Origin: Paraburkholderia saeva
GTDB taxonomy: Bacteria; Pseudomonadota; Gammaproteobacteria; Burkholderiales; Burkholderiaceae
Assembly: GCF_907164555.1 (NCBI RefSeq)
Contig: NZ_CAJQZC010000010.1
Location: 124,001 to 188,000, forward strand
DNA length: 64,000 nt
Direction of reading: 5' to 3'
Positions 43,710 to 51,841 of this stretch are shown one piece after another. A program made the position numbers and the translations under genes. A model generated the notes under the pieces. It did no database searches. It saw only the letters and a list, made by a program, of their open reading frames with translations, and was not told the DNA's origin. How positions within the stretch are numbered: position 1 is the first letter of the stretch; the number at the start of each line of letters is the position of its first letter.

Positions 43710-44072
43710 TGGAGGGCGAAACAGGGAAGAACCGGAGAATGACCTGACGGTGAAAGGGTTGCGGCCCCGGGGCATGCCCGGGCACATCGCAGTGCATTGA
43801 CGTGGTGTGCCATGGAAGCTCCGCTTGCGGCAAACGTGCCGCGCTTGACGATACCGTCACGCGCGGCAGTTTTGCGCGTACGCGTCGCGCAGCGTATCGG
43901 TACGAAACGTGGACACGTACCCATCAAAAGGCTTCACGCAAGGGCGCTGGTGCATTTCCAACGCAGTACCGCTGTGCTATTGTCGGCGGCAGTGAAGCAC
44001 GACATTCAGGCTGGACCTGCAGCGGGCGAAGATGCTCATGCATGGACCATACAAGGAATAAAGGATTGCCTC
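43710..44072. other. intergenic region upstream of the stressosome operon
   Basis: 363 bases. The rsbR frame is open from 43797, but the N-terminal residues coded there are not RsbR-like and no ribosome binding site supports them. A GC-rich GGGGCATGCCCGGGC stretch lies at 43768-43785. No sigma-54 type site is seen. Confidence 0.5.
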
Positions 44073-44981
44073 ATGAACACCATCGGCGGCGCGCGACTGG
44101 CTGGTATTTTTTCCGACAATCAGGCCAGGTTGCTGTCGGAGTGGATGAGTCAACACTATGCGTCGGTAGCGCGCCGTGGGCTCGTGGACGAAGCGCAGTT
44201 GCGCAACCAGTTTTCCCAGTTCGTTGCGCTTGTTGCTCCGGCTTTTGCCGCGTCGACATCCACTGACATCCAGCAGCCCGCGTGGGCCGAAGTACGAAGT
44301 TTCCTCGCCGACTTTTCCGCCCAGCGTGCACGTCAGGGCTTCACGCCCGCGGAGACCGCGCGCTTCGTTTTCTCGCTGAAACAGCCGCTTTTCTCGGTGC
44401 TGCGCGAGAATCTCGTGAGCGAGTCCGCTGCGCTCGCCGATCTCACGTGGCAGATCAGCGCCCTCTTCGATGAACTCGGCCTCTATACGACCGAGGTGTT
44501 CCAGGCGAGCCGCGAGCAGGTCATCGCGCGGCAGCAGCAGGAGCTGCTCGAACTCTCTACGCCCGTCGTGCAACTGTGGGAAGGCATCGTCGCGCTGCCG
44601 CTCATCGGCACGCTCGACTCGGCACGAACGCAGGTCGTGATGGAGAGCCTGCTGCAGAAAATCGTGGAGACGGGCGCGGCGATCGCGATCATCGATATTA
44701 CCGGTGTGCCTACCGTCGATACCCTGGTTGCACAGCATCTGCTACGCACCGTTGCCGCTGCGCGGCTGATGGGCGCTGACTGCATCATCAGCGGCATTCG
44801 TCCGCAGATTGCTCAGACCATCGTGCATCTCGGCGTGAACCTCTCCAATGTGATCACCAAGGCCACGCTCGCCGACGCGTTCGTGATCGCGCTGAAACGT
44901 TCGGGCAAGTCGGTCACGACGCCCATGGACCTTGCCGCCGAACCGTCGAACGGGACGGCCGGCATGCCGTCCTTCCGGTAG
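44073..44981 (+). CDS. rsbR: RsbR-type stressosome co-antagonist with C-terminal STAS domain
   Basis: A 302-residue scaffold protein of the stressosome. An N-terminal RsbRD-like sensor (about 1-160) is followed by a STAS domain (about 180-280). Both phosphorylatable threonine sites of RsbR are recognisable: DITGVPTVDT and SGIRPQIAQTIVHLG. AAGGA precedes the ATG. The ligand of the N-terminal domain is unknown. It begins an operon of six co-oriented genes. Confidence 0.92.
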   Translation: MNTIGGARLAGIFSDNQARLLSEWMSQHYASVARRGLVDEAQLRNQFSQFVALVAPAFAASTSTDIQQPAWAEVRSFLADFSAQRARQGFTPAETARFVFSLKQPLFSVLRENLVSESAALADLTWQISALFDELGLYTTEVFQASREQVIARQQQELLELSTPVVQLWEGIVALPLIGTLDSARTQVVMESLLQKIVETGAAIAIIDITGVPTVDTLVAQHLLRTVAAARLMGADCIISGIRPQIAQTIVHLGVNLSNVITKATLADAFVIALKRSGKSVTTPMDLAAEPSNGTAGMPSFR

Positions 44982-44986
44982 CCGCG

Positions 44987-45346
44987 ATGGAACGCATTCC
45001 GATCCTGCGCATGGGTAGCAACCTGATCGTGACGATTCAGGTGGACATGCATGACCGCCTCGCGATGACGTTGCAGGACGATCTGACCAACCGCATCGTC
45101 AAGGATCGCGCAAAGGGCGTGCTGATCGATATCTCCGGACTCGACGTGGTCGACTCGTTCATCGGCCGGATGATCAGCAACACCGCGGCGATGGCGAGCG
45201 TGCTCGACGCGCGCACGGTTGTGGTTGGCATGCAGCCGGCCGTCGCCATTACGCTGGTCGAACTCGGGCTCACGCTGACTGGCGTGCGTACGGCGTTGAA
45301 CGTGGAAAAAGGCATGGCGCTTCTCGCAGACGGGGAGTGGTCATGA
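44987..45346 (+). CDS. rsbS: RsbS-type STAS scaffold protein
   Basis: A 119-residue single STAS domain. The phosphorylation loop is IDISGLDVVDSFIGRM, as in RsbS. It should co-assemble with RsbR and hold RsbT until stress. It begins six bases after the rsbR stop. Confidence 0.92.
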   Translation: MERIPILRMGSNLIVTIQVDMHDRLAMTLQDDLTNRIVKDRAKGVLIDISGLDVVDSFIGRMISNTAAMASVLDARTVVVGMQPAVAITLVELGLTLTGVRTALNVEKGMALLADGEWS

Positions 45347-45386
45347 CGATCGGGAGCGATATGCGCCCCCCGCAGCGTAGTGCTTC

Positions 45387-45839
45387 ATGAATTACGCCGA
45401 CACGGGTGGACTGAGTGGCGAATCCGCGCGCGACGCTACCGCGCCCGCACAGATTCTGCCGATCACAAACGATGAGCAGATCGTGCGGCTGCGTCAGTAC
45501 GTGCGTGAACGGGCCGTCGAGCAGGGTTTGTCGCTTGTCGACCAGACGAAGCTCGTGACGGCGGCGAGCGAACTCGCACGCAATACGCTGCTTTATGGCG
45601 GGGGCGGCGAAGCGCAATGCTACGTGCTTGAGCGCAACGGCCGCCGTGGCGTGCGGCTTGCGTTCGTCGATGGGGGGCCTGGCATAGCCGACGTGCCCCG
45701 CGCGATGACCGACGGCTTTACATCGGGCAGCGGTCTCGGTCTCGGGCTGGGCGGTGCGAAGCGGTTGTGCGATGAATTCAGCATCCATTCCACGCCCGGC
45801 GTGGGAACGACGGTGACGATTACAAAATGGAAGCCCTAG
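45387..45839 (+). CDS. rsbT: RsbT-type serine/threonine kinase
   Basis: A 150-residue GHKL ATPase kinase. N box TAASELARNTLLYGGGG, G1 box FVDGGPGIAD and G2 box SGLGLGLGGAKRL are intact. It phosphorylates RsbR and RsbS, which releases it to act on its partner. N-terminally extended by some 15 residues compared with Bacillus RsbT. No strong ribosome binding site; coupling from rsbS is likely. It overlaps the next gene by 13 bases. Confidence 0.92.
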   Translation: MNYADTGGLSGESARDATAPAQILPITNDEQIVRLRQYVRERAVEQGLSLVDQTKLVTAASELARNTLLYGGGGEAQCYVLERNGRRGVRLAFVDGGPGIADVPRAMTDGFTSGSGLGLGLGGAKRLCDEFSIHSTPGVGTTVTITKWKP

Positions 45840-46894
45840 TGAACGACGGCACGACGGCACAGCAGCAGTTTCTGGTCATCGATACCAGCCAGGTGGCTCA
45901 CGCGCGACGCAGCGTGGGTGATCTGGCGCGCGGGCTCGGATTTTCCGAAACGGCGGCCGGGCGTGTCGCGATTGTCGTCACAGAATGTGCAACGAACATT
46001 CTCAAGCATGCCGGCCACGGCGAGCTGCTGGTGCGGCGCATCGCGTTCGCTCAACCGCATCCGGCGCACGTCCGTGTTGGCATCGAGCTTCTTGCGCTGG
46101 ACAAGGGCCCGGGCGTCCGCGATCTGCAGGCGTGTTTCGAGGATGGCTATACGACGGCAGGCAGTGCAGGCAGCGGCATGGGGGCGATCCAGCGGCAGTC
46201 CGATGAGTTCGATATCTGGAGCCAGCCCGGTCACGGCATGGCGCTGCGCGCCGTGATATGGGGCGATGACGGCCGGCTTGCACAGCCGCGTGGCCCGTTC
46301 GAATTCGGCGTGGTGAATCTGCCCGTAGCGGACGAAACGCTGTGCGGCGACGCGTGGGGCGTGGAGTCGAATGAGGACGGCGTGACGATCATGGTGGCCG
46401 ACGGGCTCGGCCACGGTCCGCTGGCGAATACGGCGTCGGTCGCAGCGGTGCATGCGCTGAGCGGCAACGCGCGATTGCCAGTCGTCGAGATCATGGATCG
46501 CGCACACGAGGCACTGCGGTCTACGCGCGGCGCGGCAATCGGCATCGCGCGCTTCGATGGCGCGAACGGCAAGCTGCAATTCGCGGGCGTCGGCAACATC
46601 TCGGCGGTCGTGATACAGAACGACGGCACACGGCGCCAGATGATGTCGCACAACGGCATCGTCGGTCACAACATGCGTCGCGCGCAGGAAGTCGATGCGC
46701 CGTGGTCCCCGCATTCGCAGCTCGTCATGCACTCGGACGGACTGCTGACACGCTGGGATACCGGTCACTATCCGGGGCTCGCGCTTCGCCATCCTTCGCT
46801 GATTGCGGGCGTGCTGTATCGCGACTGCTCGCGTGGCCGCGATGACGTCACGGTTCTGGTGGCGCGTTCACGCGCGCAGGCGGGGGTCGCATGA
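45827..46894 (+). CDS. fusion of anti-sigma-type ATPase and SpoIIE-like PP2C phosphatase
   Basis: A 355-residue bifunctional protein. Residues 1-150 are a GHKL ATPase (N box VVTECATNILKHAGHGELLV, G1 ALDKGPGVRDL, G2 GSAGSGMGAIQ). Residues 160-350 are a PP2C/SpoIIE phosphatase (VADGLGHGPLA, MHSDGLLTRWD, DDVTVLVA). It would reset the RsbR/RsbS phosphorylation like RsbX. The kinase half is related to RsbT/RsbW; whether it still phosphorylates is unknown. Overlaps rsbT and the next gene. Confidence 0.9.
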   Translation: MEALVNDGTTAQQQFLVIDTSQVAHARRSVGDLARGLGFSETAAGRVAIVVTECATNILKHAGHGELLVRRIAFAQPHPAHVRVGIELLALDKGPGVRDLQACFEDGYTTAGSAGSGMGAIQRQSDEFDIWSQPGHGMALRAVIWGDDGRLAQPRGPFEFGVVNLPVADETLCGDAWGVESNEDGVTIMVADGLGHGPLANTASVAAVHALSGNARLPVVEIMDRAHEALRSTRGAAIGIARFDGANGKLQFAGVGNISAVVIQNDGTRRQMMSHNGIVGHNMRRAQEVDAPWSPHSQLVMHSDGLLTRWDTGHYPGLALRHPSLIAGVLYRDCSRGRDDVTVLVARSRAQAGVA

Positions 46895-48624
46895 CGCTGC
46901 CGGTCCTCACGCTCGTTGTCAGTACCGAACAGGATCTGGTCGCAGTGCGCCGCCGTGCGCACGAGATCAGCTCGGCGCTCGGATTCGGCCAGCAGGACCG
47001 CGCGCGTATTGCCACAGCCGTGCTCGAGATAGCCCGCAATGCGCTCGCGTTTGCAAATGGCGGCCGCGTATCGTTCGAGGTCGAAGGCAGCGTGCCGCCG
47101 CAACTGCTGACGGTGCGTATCGCCGACGCCGGGCCCGGCATGCCGGACCCGGCGAGCATGCCAGCGGGCGGTCTCGTTGCCGCGCAACGCCTGATGGATC
47201 AGTGCCTGATCGACTCGGCGCCCGGCGCCGGCACCACGGTGATTCTCAAGAAGGCGATGCCGGAGCGCGCGCCCGTTGTTACGGCGGACACGATCGAGAG
47301 CCTCACGGCGCGACTGGACGCATTCGAGGGCAAGTACACGTACGAAGAATTGCAGCGGCAAAACCGCGAACTGCTCGCTGCCCTGACCGATCTGCACGAG
47401 CGTCAGGACGAGCTTACCCGGCTCACGCGTGAACTCGAGGATACGAACCGCGGCGTCGTCGCGCTCTATGCGGAACTCGACGAACGGGCTGATCATCTGC
47501 GTCGCGCGGACAACATGAAGTCGCGCTTCCTGTCGAACATGAGCCACGAGTTTCGTACGCCGCTTTCGTCGATCCGCGCGCTGTCGAAACTGCTGCTCGA
47601 CCGCATCGACGGCGAACTGACAACCGAGCAGGAAAAGCAGGTGCGTTATATCCGCAAGGCGGCAGACGATCTCTCCGAAATCGTCAACGACCTGCTCGAT
47701 CTCGCGAAGATCGAGTCCGGAAAGATCGAGATTCGTGCGGCGGAATTTGAAATCGATTCGCTCTTTTCGGCGTTGCGCGGCATGATGCGGCCGCTTCTTG
47801 CCGATGCGCCGGTCGAACTGATCTTCGAGCCGTGCCCTGATTCTCCACCGATCTACAACGACGAGGCGAAGGTCGCGCAGATCCTGCGCAACTTCGTTTC
47901 GAACGCGCTGAAATTCACGGAAAAGGGCGAAGTACGTGTGAGTGCCGCATATCACGCCGATACCGGGATGGTCACGTTCTGCGTGGCCGATACGGGCATC
48001 GGCATCGCATCGGAACATCTTCAGCTCATTTTCGAGGAGTTCGGTCAGGTGGAGAACCGCCTGCAGAACGCAGTGAAAGGCACCGGTCTCGGTTTGCCGC
48101 TATGCGCAAAACTGTGTGCGCTGCTGGGCGGCTCGCTCAGCGTCGATAGCACCGAAGGGCGTGGCTCGGTCTTTTCGGCCACGCTGCCCATCTACTTTGG
48201 CCAGGCGACGGACAGCGCCGTGGAACGCGAAACGTTGACGATCGAAGCGGGCAAGCGTCCGATCCTTGTCATCGAAGACGAACCCGAAGTACGTCTGCTG
48301 TACGAGAGCTGGTTGCGCAACACCGACTACCAGGCCGTCTCCGTGAAGAACCTGCGCGAAGCGGACCAGATGATGAAGCTCATTACGCCGAACGCGATCG
48401 TGCTCGATCTGCTGCTGGGAGAAGACGACACATGGCGCTGGCTGATGGAGCTGAAAGCCGGGGAATACGGCCAGCGTATTCCGATCATTGTCGCGACGGC
48501 GGTCAACGAAAGCAACAAGGGCAAGGCGCTGGGCGCCGATGCCTATCTTTTGAAGCCGATTACACGCAGTGACCTGATGTCGTCCATCGACCGCCTTGTC
48601 GACCCGCAGGAGGAGGACGTATGA
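46891..48624 (+). CDS. hybrid histidine kinase with N-terminal RsbT-like ATPase domain
   Basis: A 577-residue protein with two GHKL ATPases. Residues 1-130 resemble RsbT/RsbW (VLEIARNALAFANGG, IADAGPGMPDP). A coiled coil (about 150-210) leads to HisKA with phospho-acceptor His in NMSHEFRTPLSS, HATPase_c (N box FVSNALKFTEKG, G boxes DTGIGI and GTGLGLPL) and a C-terminal receiver (Asp in IVLDLLLGED, Lys in LLKPIT). ATGA overlap with the gene before. This architecture joins the stressosome to a phosphorelay. Confidence 0.92.
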   Translation: MTLPVLTLVVSTEQDLVAVRRRAHEISSALGFGQQDRARIATAVLEIARNALAFANGGRVSFEVEGSVPPQLLTVRIADAGPGMPDPASMPAGGLVAAQRLMDQCLIDSAPGAGTTVILKKAMPERAPVVTADTIESLTARLDAFEGKYTYEELQRQNRELLAALTDLHERQDELTRLTRELEDTNRGVVALYAELDERADHLRRADNMKSRFLSNMSHEFRTPLSSIRALSKLLLDRIDGELTTEQEKQVRYIRKAADDLSEIVNDLLDLAKIESGKIEIRAAEFEIDSLFSALRGMMRPLLADAPVELIFEPCPDSPPIYNDEAKVAQILRNFVSNALKFTEKGEVRVSAAYHADTGMVTFCVADTGIGIASEHLQLIFEEFGQVENRLQNAVKGTGLGLPLCAKLCALLGGSLSVDSTEGRGSVFSATLPIYFGQATDSAVERETLTIEAGKRPILVIEDEPEVRLLYESWLRNTDYQAVSVKNLREADQMMKLITPNAIVLDLLLGEDDTWRWLMELKAGEYGQRIPIIVATAVNESNKGKALGADAYLLKPITRSDLMSSIDRLVDPQEEDV

Positions 48625-50522
48625 ACGATCCACGTTCAAGCCTCATCCTCAACGTCGATGATAACGAAGGCGCACGTTACGCGAAAACGCGCATCCTGCA
48701 GCGCGCGGGCTTCACGGTGCTCGAAGCCGCGACGGGTCACGAAGCGCTTTACAAGGTGCGCAACGAGTCGCCTGAGCTCGTGTTGCTCGATGTGAAACTG
48801 CCGGACATCAACGGCCTCGAAGTGTGCCGGCGCATCAAGACCGACCCGGAAACAGCATCGACGCTCGTGCTGCAGACATCGGCCGCGGCTGTGCATAGCA
48901 TCGACAAGGTGCGCGCGCTCGATGGCGGCGCCGACAGCTACCTGACCGAACCGATCGAGCCGCCCGAACTGATCGCGAACGTGCGCGCGCTGCTGCGCGT
49001 CAGGCACGCGGAGAACGCGCTGCGCGAAAGCGAGGAACGTTTCCGCCAGATGGCGGAAAACATCGAGGATGTCTTCTGGATGCTCGACCCGATGACCGAC
49101 GAACTGCTCTATGTCAGCCCGTCGTATCACCGCCTGTGGGGCCGCGACGCGGTGACGCCGAAAGCAGGCGCGAAGCACTGGTCCGACGACGTGCATCCGG
49201 GCGACGAAGCGCGCATTGCCGCAGCGTACCGGGCGCTACTCACTGAAGGCAAGTTCGAGGAGGAGTACCGCATCGTGCGTCCCGATGGCAACGTGCGCTG
49301 GGTGAGCGAACGGGGTTTTCCGGTGCGCGACGCGCATGGCCGCATCTATCGTCTTGCGGGCATTGCCAGCGATATTTCGGAGCGCAAGCGCAACGAACTG
49401 CTGCTGCGCGATGCGGACCAGCGCAAGGACCAGTTCCTCGCAATGCTCGCGCACGAACTGCGCAATCCGCTTGCGCCGATCCGTAACGCAATCGAATTGA
49501 TGCAGGCCGACCGCCTGCCTTCTGCGGAGACCTTCGACAGCGCGCGCGCCATCATCTCGCGTCAGGTGAAACATCTGAGCCGGCTTGTCGACGATCTGCT
49601 CGACGTGTCGCGTATCACGCAGGGCAAGATCACGCTCAGGCGCGAACCTGTCGAGATGACAGCGGCGGTCGCCGCGGCGCTTGAGACATTGCAGCCCGCC
49701 ATCGTAAAGAAGCAGCACGACATTTCGGTTCATCTGCCGGACGAACCACTCTATGTATCCGGCGATGCAGTACGTATTTCGCAGGTGATCGCCAATCTCC
49801 TGTCGAATGCGTGCAAGTACACGCCGGAACATGGCGAGCTGTCCATCACCGTGACGCATGTGGGCGCGAACGTGAAGATTGCCGTCAGGGACAACGGCAT
49901 CGGCATTCTGCCGGACATGCTCTCGCGCGCGTTCGAACTGTTCGTGCAATCGGAAAGTTCGCTGGAGCGATCCGAAGGCGGGCTGGGCATCGGCTTGCCG
50001 CTCGCACGAACGCTGGTCGACCTGCACGGCGGCACCATCGAGGCGTTTTCGTCAGGGCTCGGGCAGGGCAGCGAATTCGTCGTAACATTGCCACTGCTGC
50101 CTGCCGATCAGGTGCCCGTGGCGTCCGCGCCTGTCGATACCGGCGAGGCGCCGCATGCGCGCCGTCTTTTGCTGGTCGATGACAGCGTCGATGCAGCGGA
50201 GGCGTTGTCGCTGCTGCTCGGCACGCTTGGCCACGACGTGCGTACCGCAAACGATCCGTGGACTGCACTCGAACTCGCGGATGCGTTCAACCCGCAGGTG
50301 ATCATTCTCGATATCGGCTTGCCCGGCATGGACGGCTTCGAGCTTGCCCGCATGATGCGCGGCAAGCCCGGCACGGCGGCTGCACTGCTGATTGCGTTGA
50401 CGGGTTACGGCCAGGAGCGTGACCGCCAGCTCTCGCGCGAGGCCGGCTTCGATCATCACTTCGTGAAGCCGGTGTCGTTCACCGAGATCCAGGCAGTTAT
50501 CGAACGCGCGGCGGCCAGCTAG
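48621..50522 (+). CDS. hybrid histidine kinase REC-PAS-HisKA-HATPase-REC
   Basis: A 633-residue phosphorelay kinase. N-terminal receiver (about 8-125; Asp in LLDVKLPDING), PAS-PAC (about 140-250), HisKA with His in LAMLAHELRNPLAP, HATPase_c (N box NLLSNACKYTPEHGEL, G DNGIGILPD) and C-terminal receiver (Asp in IILDIGLPGMDG, Lys in VKPVS). In the first receiver the conserved Lys is replaced by Glu (YLTEPIEP), a change I recall in REC-PAS-kinase proteins. ATGA overlap with the gene before. It should receive phosphate or signal from its neighbour. Confidence 0.92.
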   Translation: MNDPRSSLILNVDDNEGARYAKTRILQRAGFTVLEAATGHEALYKVRNESPELVLLDVKLPDINGLEVCRRIKTDPETASTLVLQTSAAAVHSIDKVRALDGGADSYLTEPIEPPELIANVRALLRVRHAENALRESEERFRQMAENIEDVFWMLDPMTDELLYVSPSYHRLWGRDAVTPKAGAKHWSDDVHPGDEARIAAAYRALLTEGKFEEEYRIVRPDGNVRWVSERGFPVRDAHGRIYRLAGIASDISERKRNELLLRDADQRKDQFLAMLAHELRNPLAPIRNAIELMQADRLPSAETFDSARAIISRQVKHLSRLVDDLLDVSRITQGKITLRREPVEMTAAVAAALETLQPAIVKKQHDISVHLPDEPLYVSGDAVRISQVIANLLSNACKYTPEHGELSITVTHVGANVKIAVRDNGIGILPDMLSRAFELFVQSESSLERSEGGLGIGLPLARTLVDLHGGTIEAFSSGLGQGSEFVVTLPLLPADQVPVASAPVDTGEAPHARRLLLVDDSVDAAEALSLLLGTLGHDVRTANDPWTALELADAFNPQVIILDIGLPGMDGFELARMMRGKPGTAAALLIALTGYGQERDRQLSREAGFDHHFVKPVSFTEIQAVIERAAAS

Positions 50523-50550
50523 CGTCTGGCGGGTGTGCCGCATTTGCGCC

Positions 50551-50850
50551 TCATACGATGATTGAAAGCGCGATCGCGATCCAGACGGCCGTCATGCCCG
50601 CCACGAACATCTTGCGCGCGACGCGTATTTTCACGTCGCTGGTGTCGGGTTCCACCGGGCTGGTTGCCATCCACGGAACGAGCCCGAGGCACGCGAAACC
50701 CGCGAGCGCGAAGCCGACCACGAAGACGTGCGAGACTGCCCAGCGGGAGCTTTCGTGGACACCCCAGTAGCCGAGAAACACAATGCCGATGGAGAACACG
50801 GTCGAGGCCGCTGAACTGAGCGCCACGACCGATCCGGTTGGGCTTGGCAT
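50551..50850 (-). CDS. small integral membrane protein
   Basis: A 99-residue protein with three hydrophobic segments (VFSIGIVFLGYWGV, HVFVVGFALAGFACLGLVPW, MFVAGMTAVWIAIALSIIV). A perfect ribosome binding site (GAAAGGAGG) precedes the ATG. No family recognised. It is convergent with the kinase operon. Confidence 0.8.
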   Translation of the reverse strand: MPSPTGSVVALSSAASTVFSIGIVFLGYWGVHESSRWAVSHVFVVGFALAGFACLGLVPWMATSPVEPDTSDVKIRVARKMFVAGMTAVWIAIALSIIV

Positions 50851-50914
50851 GCGCTACCTCCTTTCGTCGGGTCACCTGCGTCCAGCGATTCTACGTCACA
50901 CGCGTCGGCCCGCA

Positions 50915-51706
50915 TCACACCGTTTTCAGCATGCCGCCGTCGACGAAATACGTCGCGCCGACGCTGTAGCTCGCGCGTTCGGAGCACAAAAACACGATGA
51001 AATCGGCGAGCTCCGCTGGCGTTGCGAAGCGGCCAATGGGAGCGTGCTCGTCGGCGACCTGCTGCAAATGCGCCTGCCAGTCTTCGCCCGAAGGCTGCGT
51101 GAGTGCCTTCGCGGTCTTGATCCAGTCCGGTGTCAGCACGAGCCCCGGGTTGATCGTGTTGACGCGGATGTTGTCTTTCACGAGTTCGTTCGCGAGGTTC
51201 TTCGAGAACATCATCAATGCGGCTTTCGTCACGTTGTAGATCGGCTCATAGCCGAGCGGCTGCACCGCACAGATCGACGCGTTGTGCAGGATCGCGCCGC
51301 CGCCGCGTGCTTTCATCGAAGGCACGAGACCGCGTGCGAGCCGCACGGCCGCCATGACATGGAGGTCCCAGTACGACTGCCATTTGTCGTCGGGCGCGTT
51401 CATGATCGTTTCGTTGCTGCCGGTACCGGCATTGTTAAAGAGGATGTCGGCGCCACCGAACGTCTCGACTGCGGCATCGACGAGGCGTGTGACGCCTTCG
51501 GCGGTCGCGACGTCGCACGCCACGCCGATGGCCTCTACACCGTGGCTCGCCGTAATCTGCGCGACGGCGGCATCGAGCCGGTCCTGCTGACGCGCGGCCA
51601 GCACGAGGTTCACGCCTTCAGCCGCAAATCCTTCCGCCACCGCGAGCCCGATACCGACGCTCGCGCCCGTCAGAACCGCTACCTTGCCGCGCAGATTCAG
51701 ATCCAT
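50915..51706 (-). CDS. SDR-family oxidoreductase
   Basis: A 263-residue NAD(P)-dependent short-chain dehydrogenase. TGASVGIG, LFNNAGTG, Ser in HNASICAVQ, and YNVTKAAL (Tyr and Lys) complete the catalytic set. Start at 51706 with AGGAGA before it; longer upstream frames are not SDR-like. Substrate unknown. Confidence 0.92.
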   Translation of the reverse strand: MDLNLRGKVAVLTGASVGIGLAVAEGFAAEGVNLVLAARQQDRLDAAVAQITASHGVEAIGVACDVATAEGVTRLVDAAVETFGGADILFNNAGTGSNETIMNAPDDKWQSYWDLHVMAAVRLARGLVPSMKARGGGAILHNASICAVQPLGYEPIYNVTKAALMMFSKNLANELVKDNIRVNTINPGLVLTPDWIKTAKALTQPSGEDWQAHLQQVADEHAPIGRFATPAELADFIVFLCSERASYSVGATYFVDGGMLKTV

Positions 51707-51782
51707 GAAGTGTCTCCTGTAGAAGAGGGCCGCTGTTGCGATTCTGCGCGCATTCGGTACAAAACGGTCCGGCCATGAAAAA

Positions 51783-51813
51783 CGGGCTGCATGGATGTAA
51801 TCCATGCAGCCCG
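51783..51813 (-). terminator. terminator of the catalase gene
   Basis: CGGGCTGCATGGA (51783-51795) and TCCATGCAGCCCG (51801-51813) form a 13-bp stem. On the minus strand a run of five T follows, ending the catalase transcript before the SDR gene. Confidence 0.85.
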
Positions 51814-51841
51814 CTGCGTTACGCAAGGGTCGCTACGCCCG

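Noticed and set aside
43797-44072. Extended N-terminus of RsbR
   Set aside because: Residues are low-complexity and unlike RsbR; AAGGA supports the ATG at 44073.
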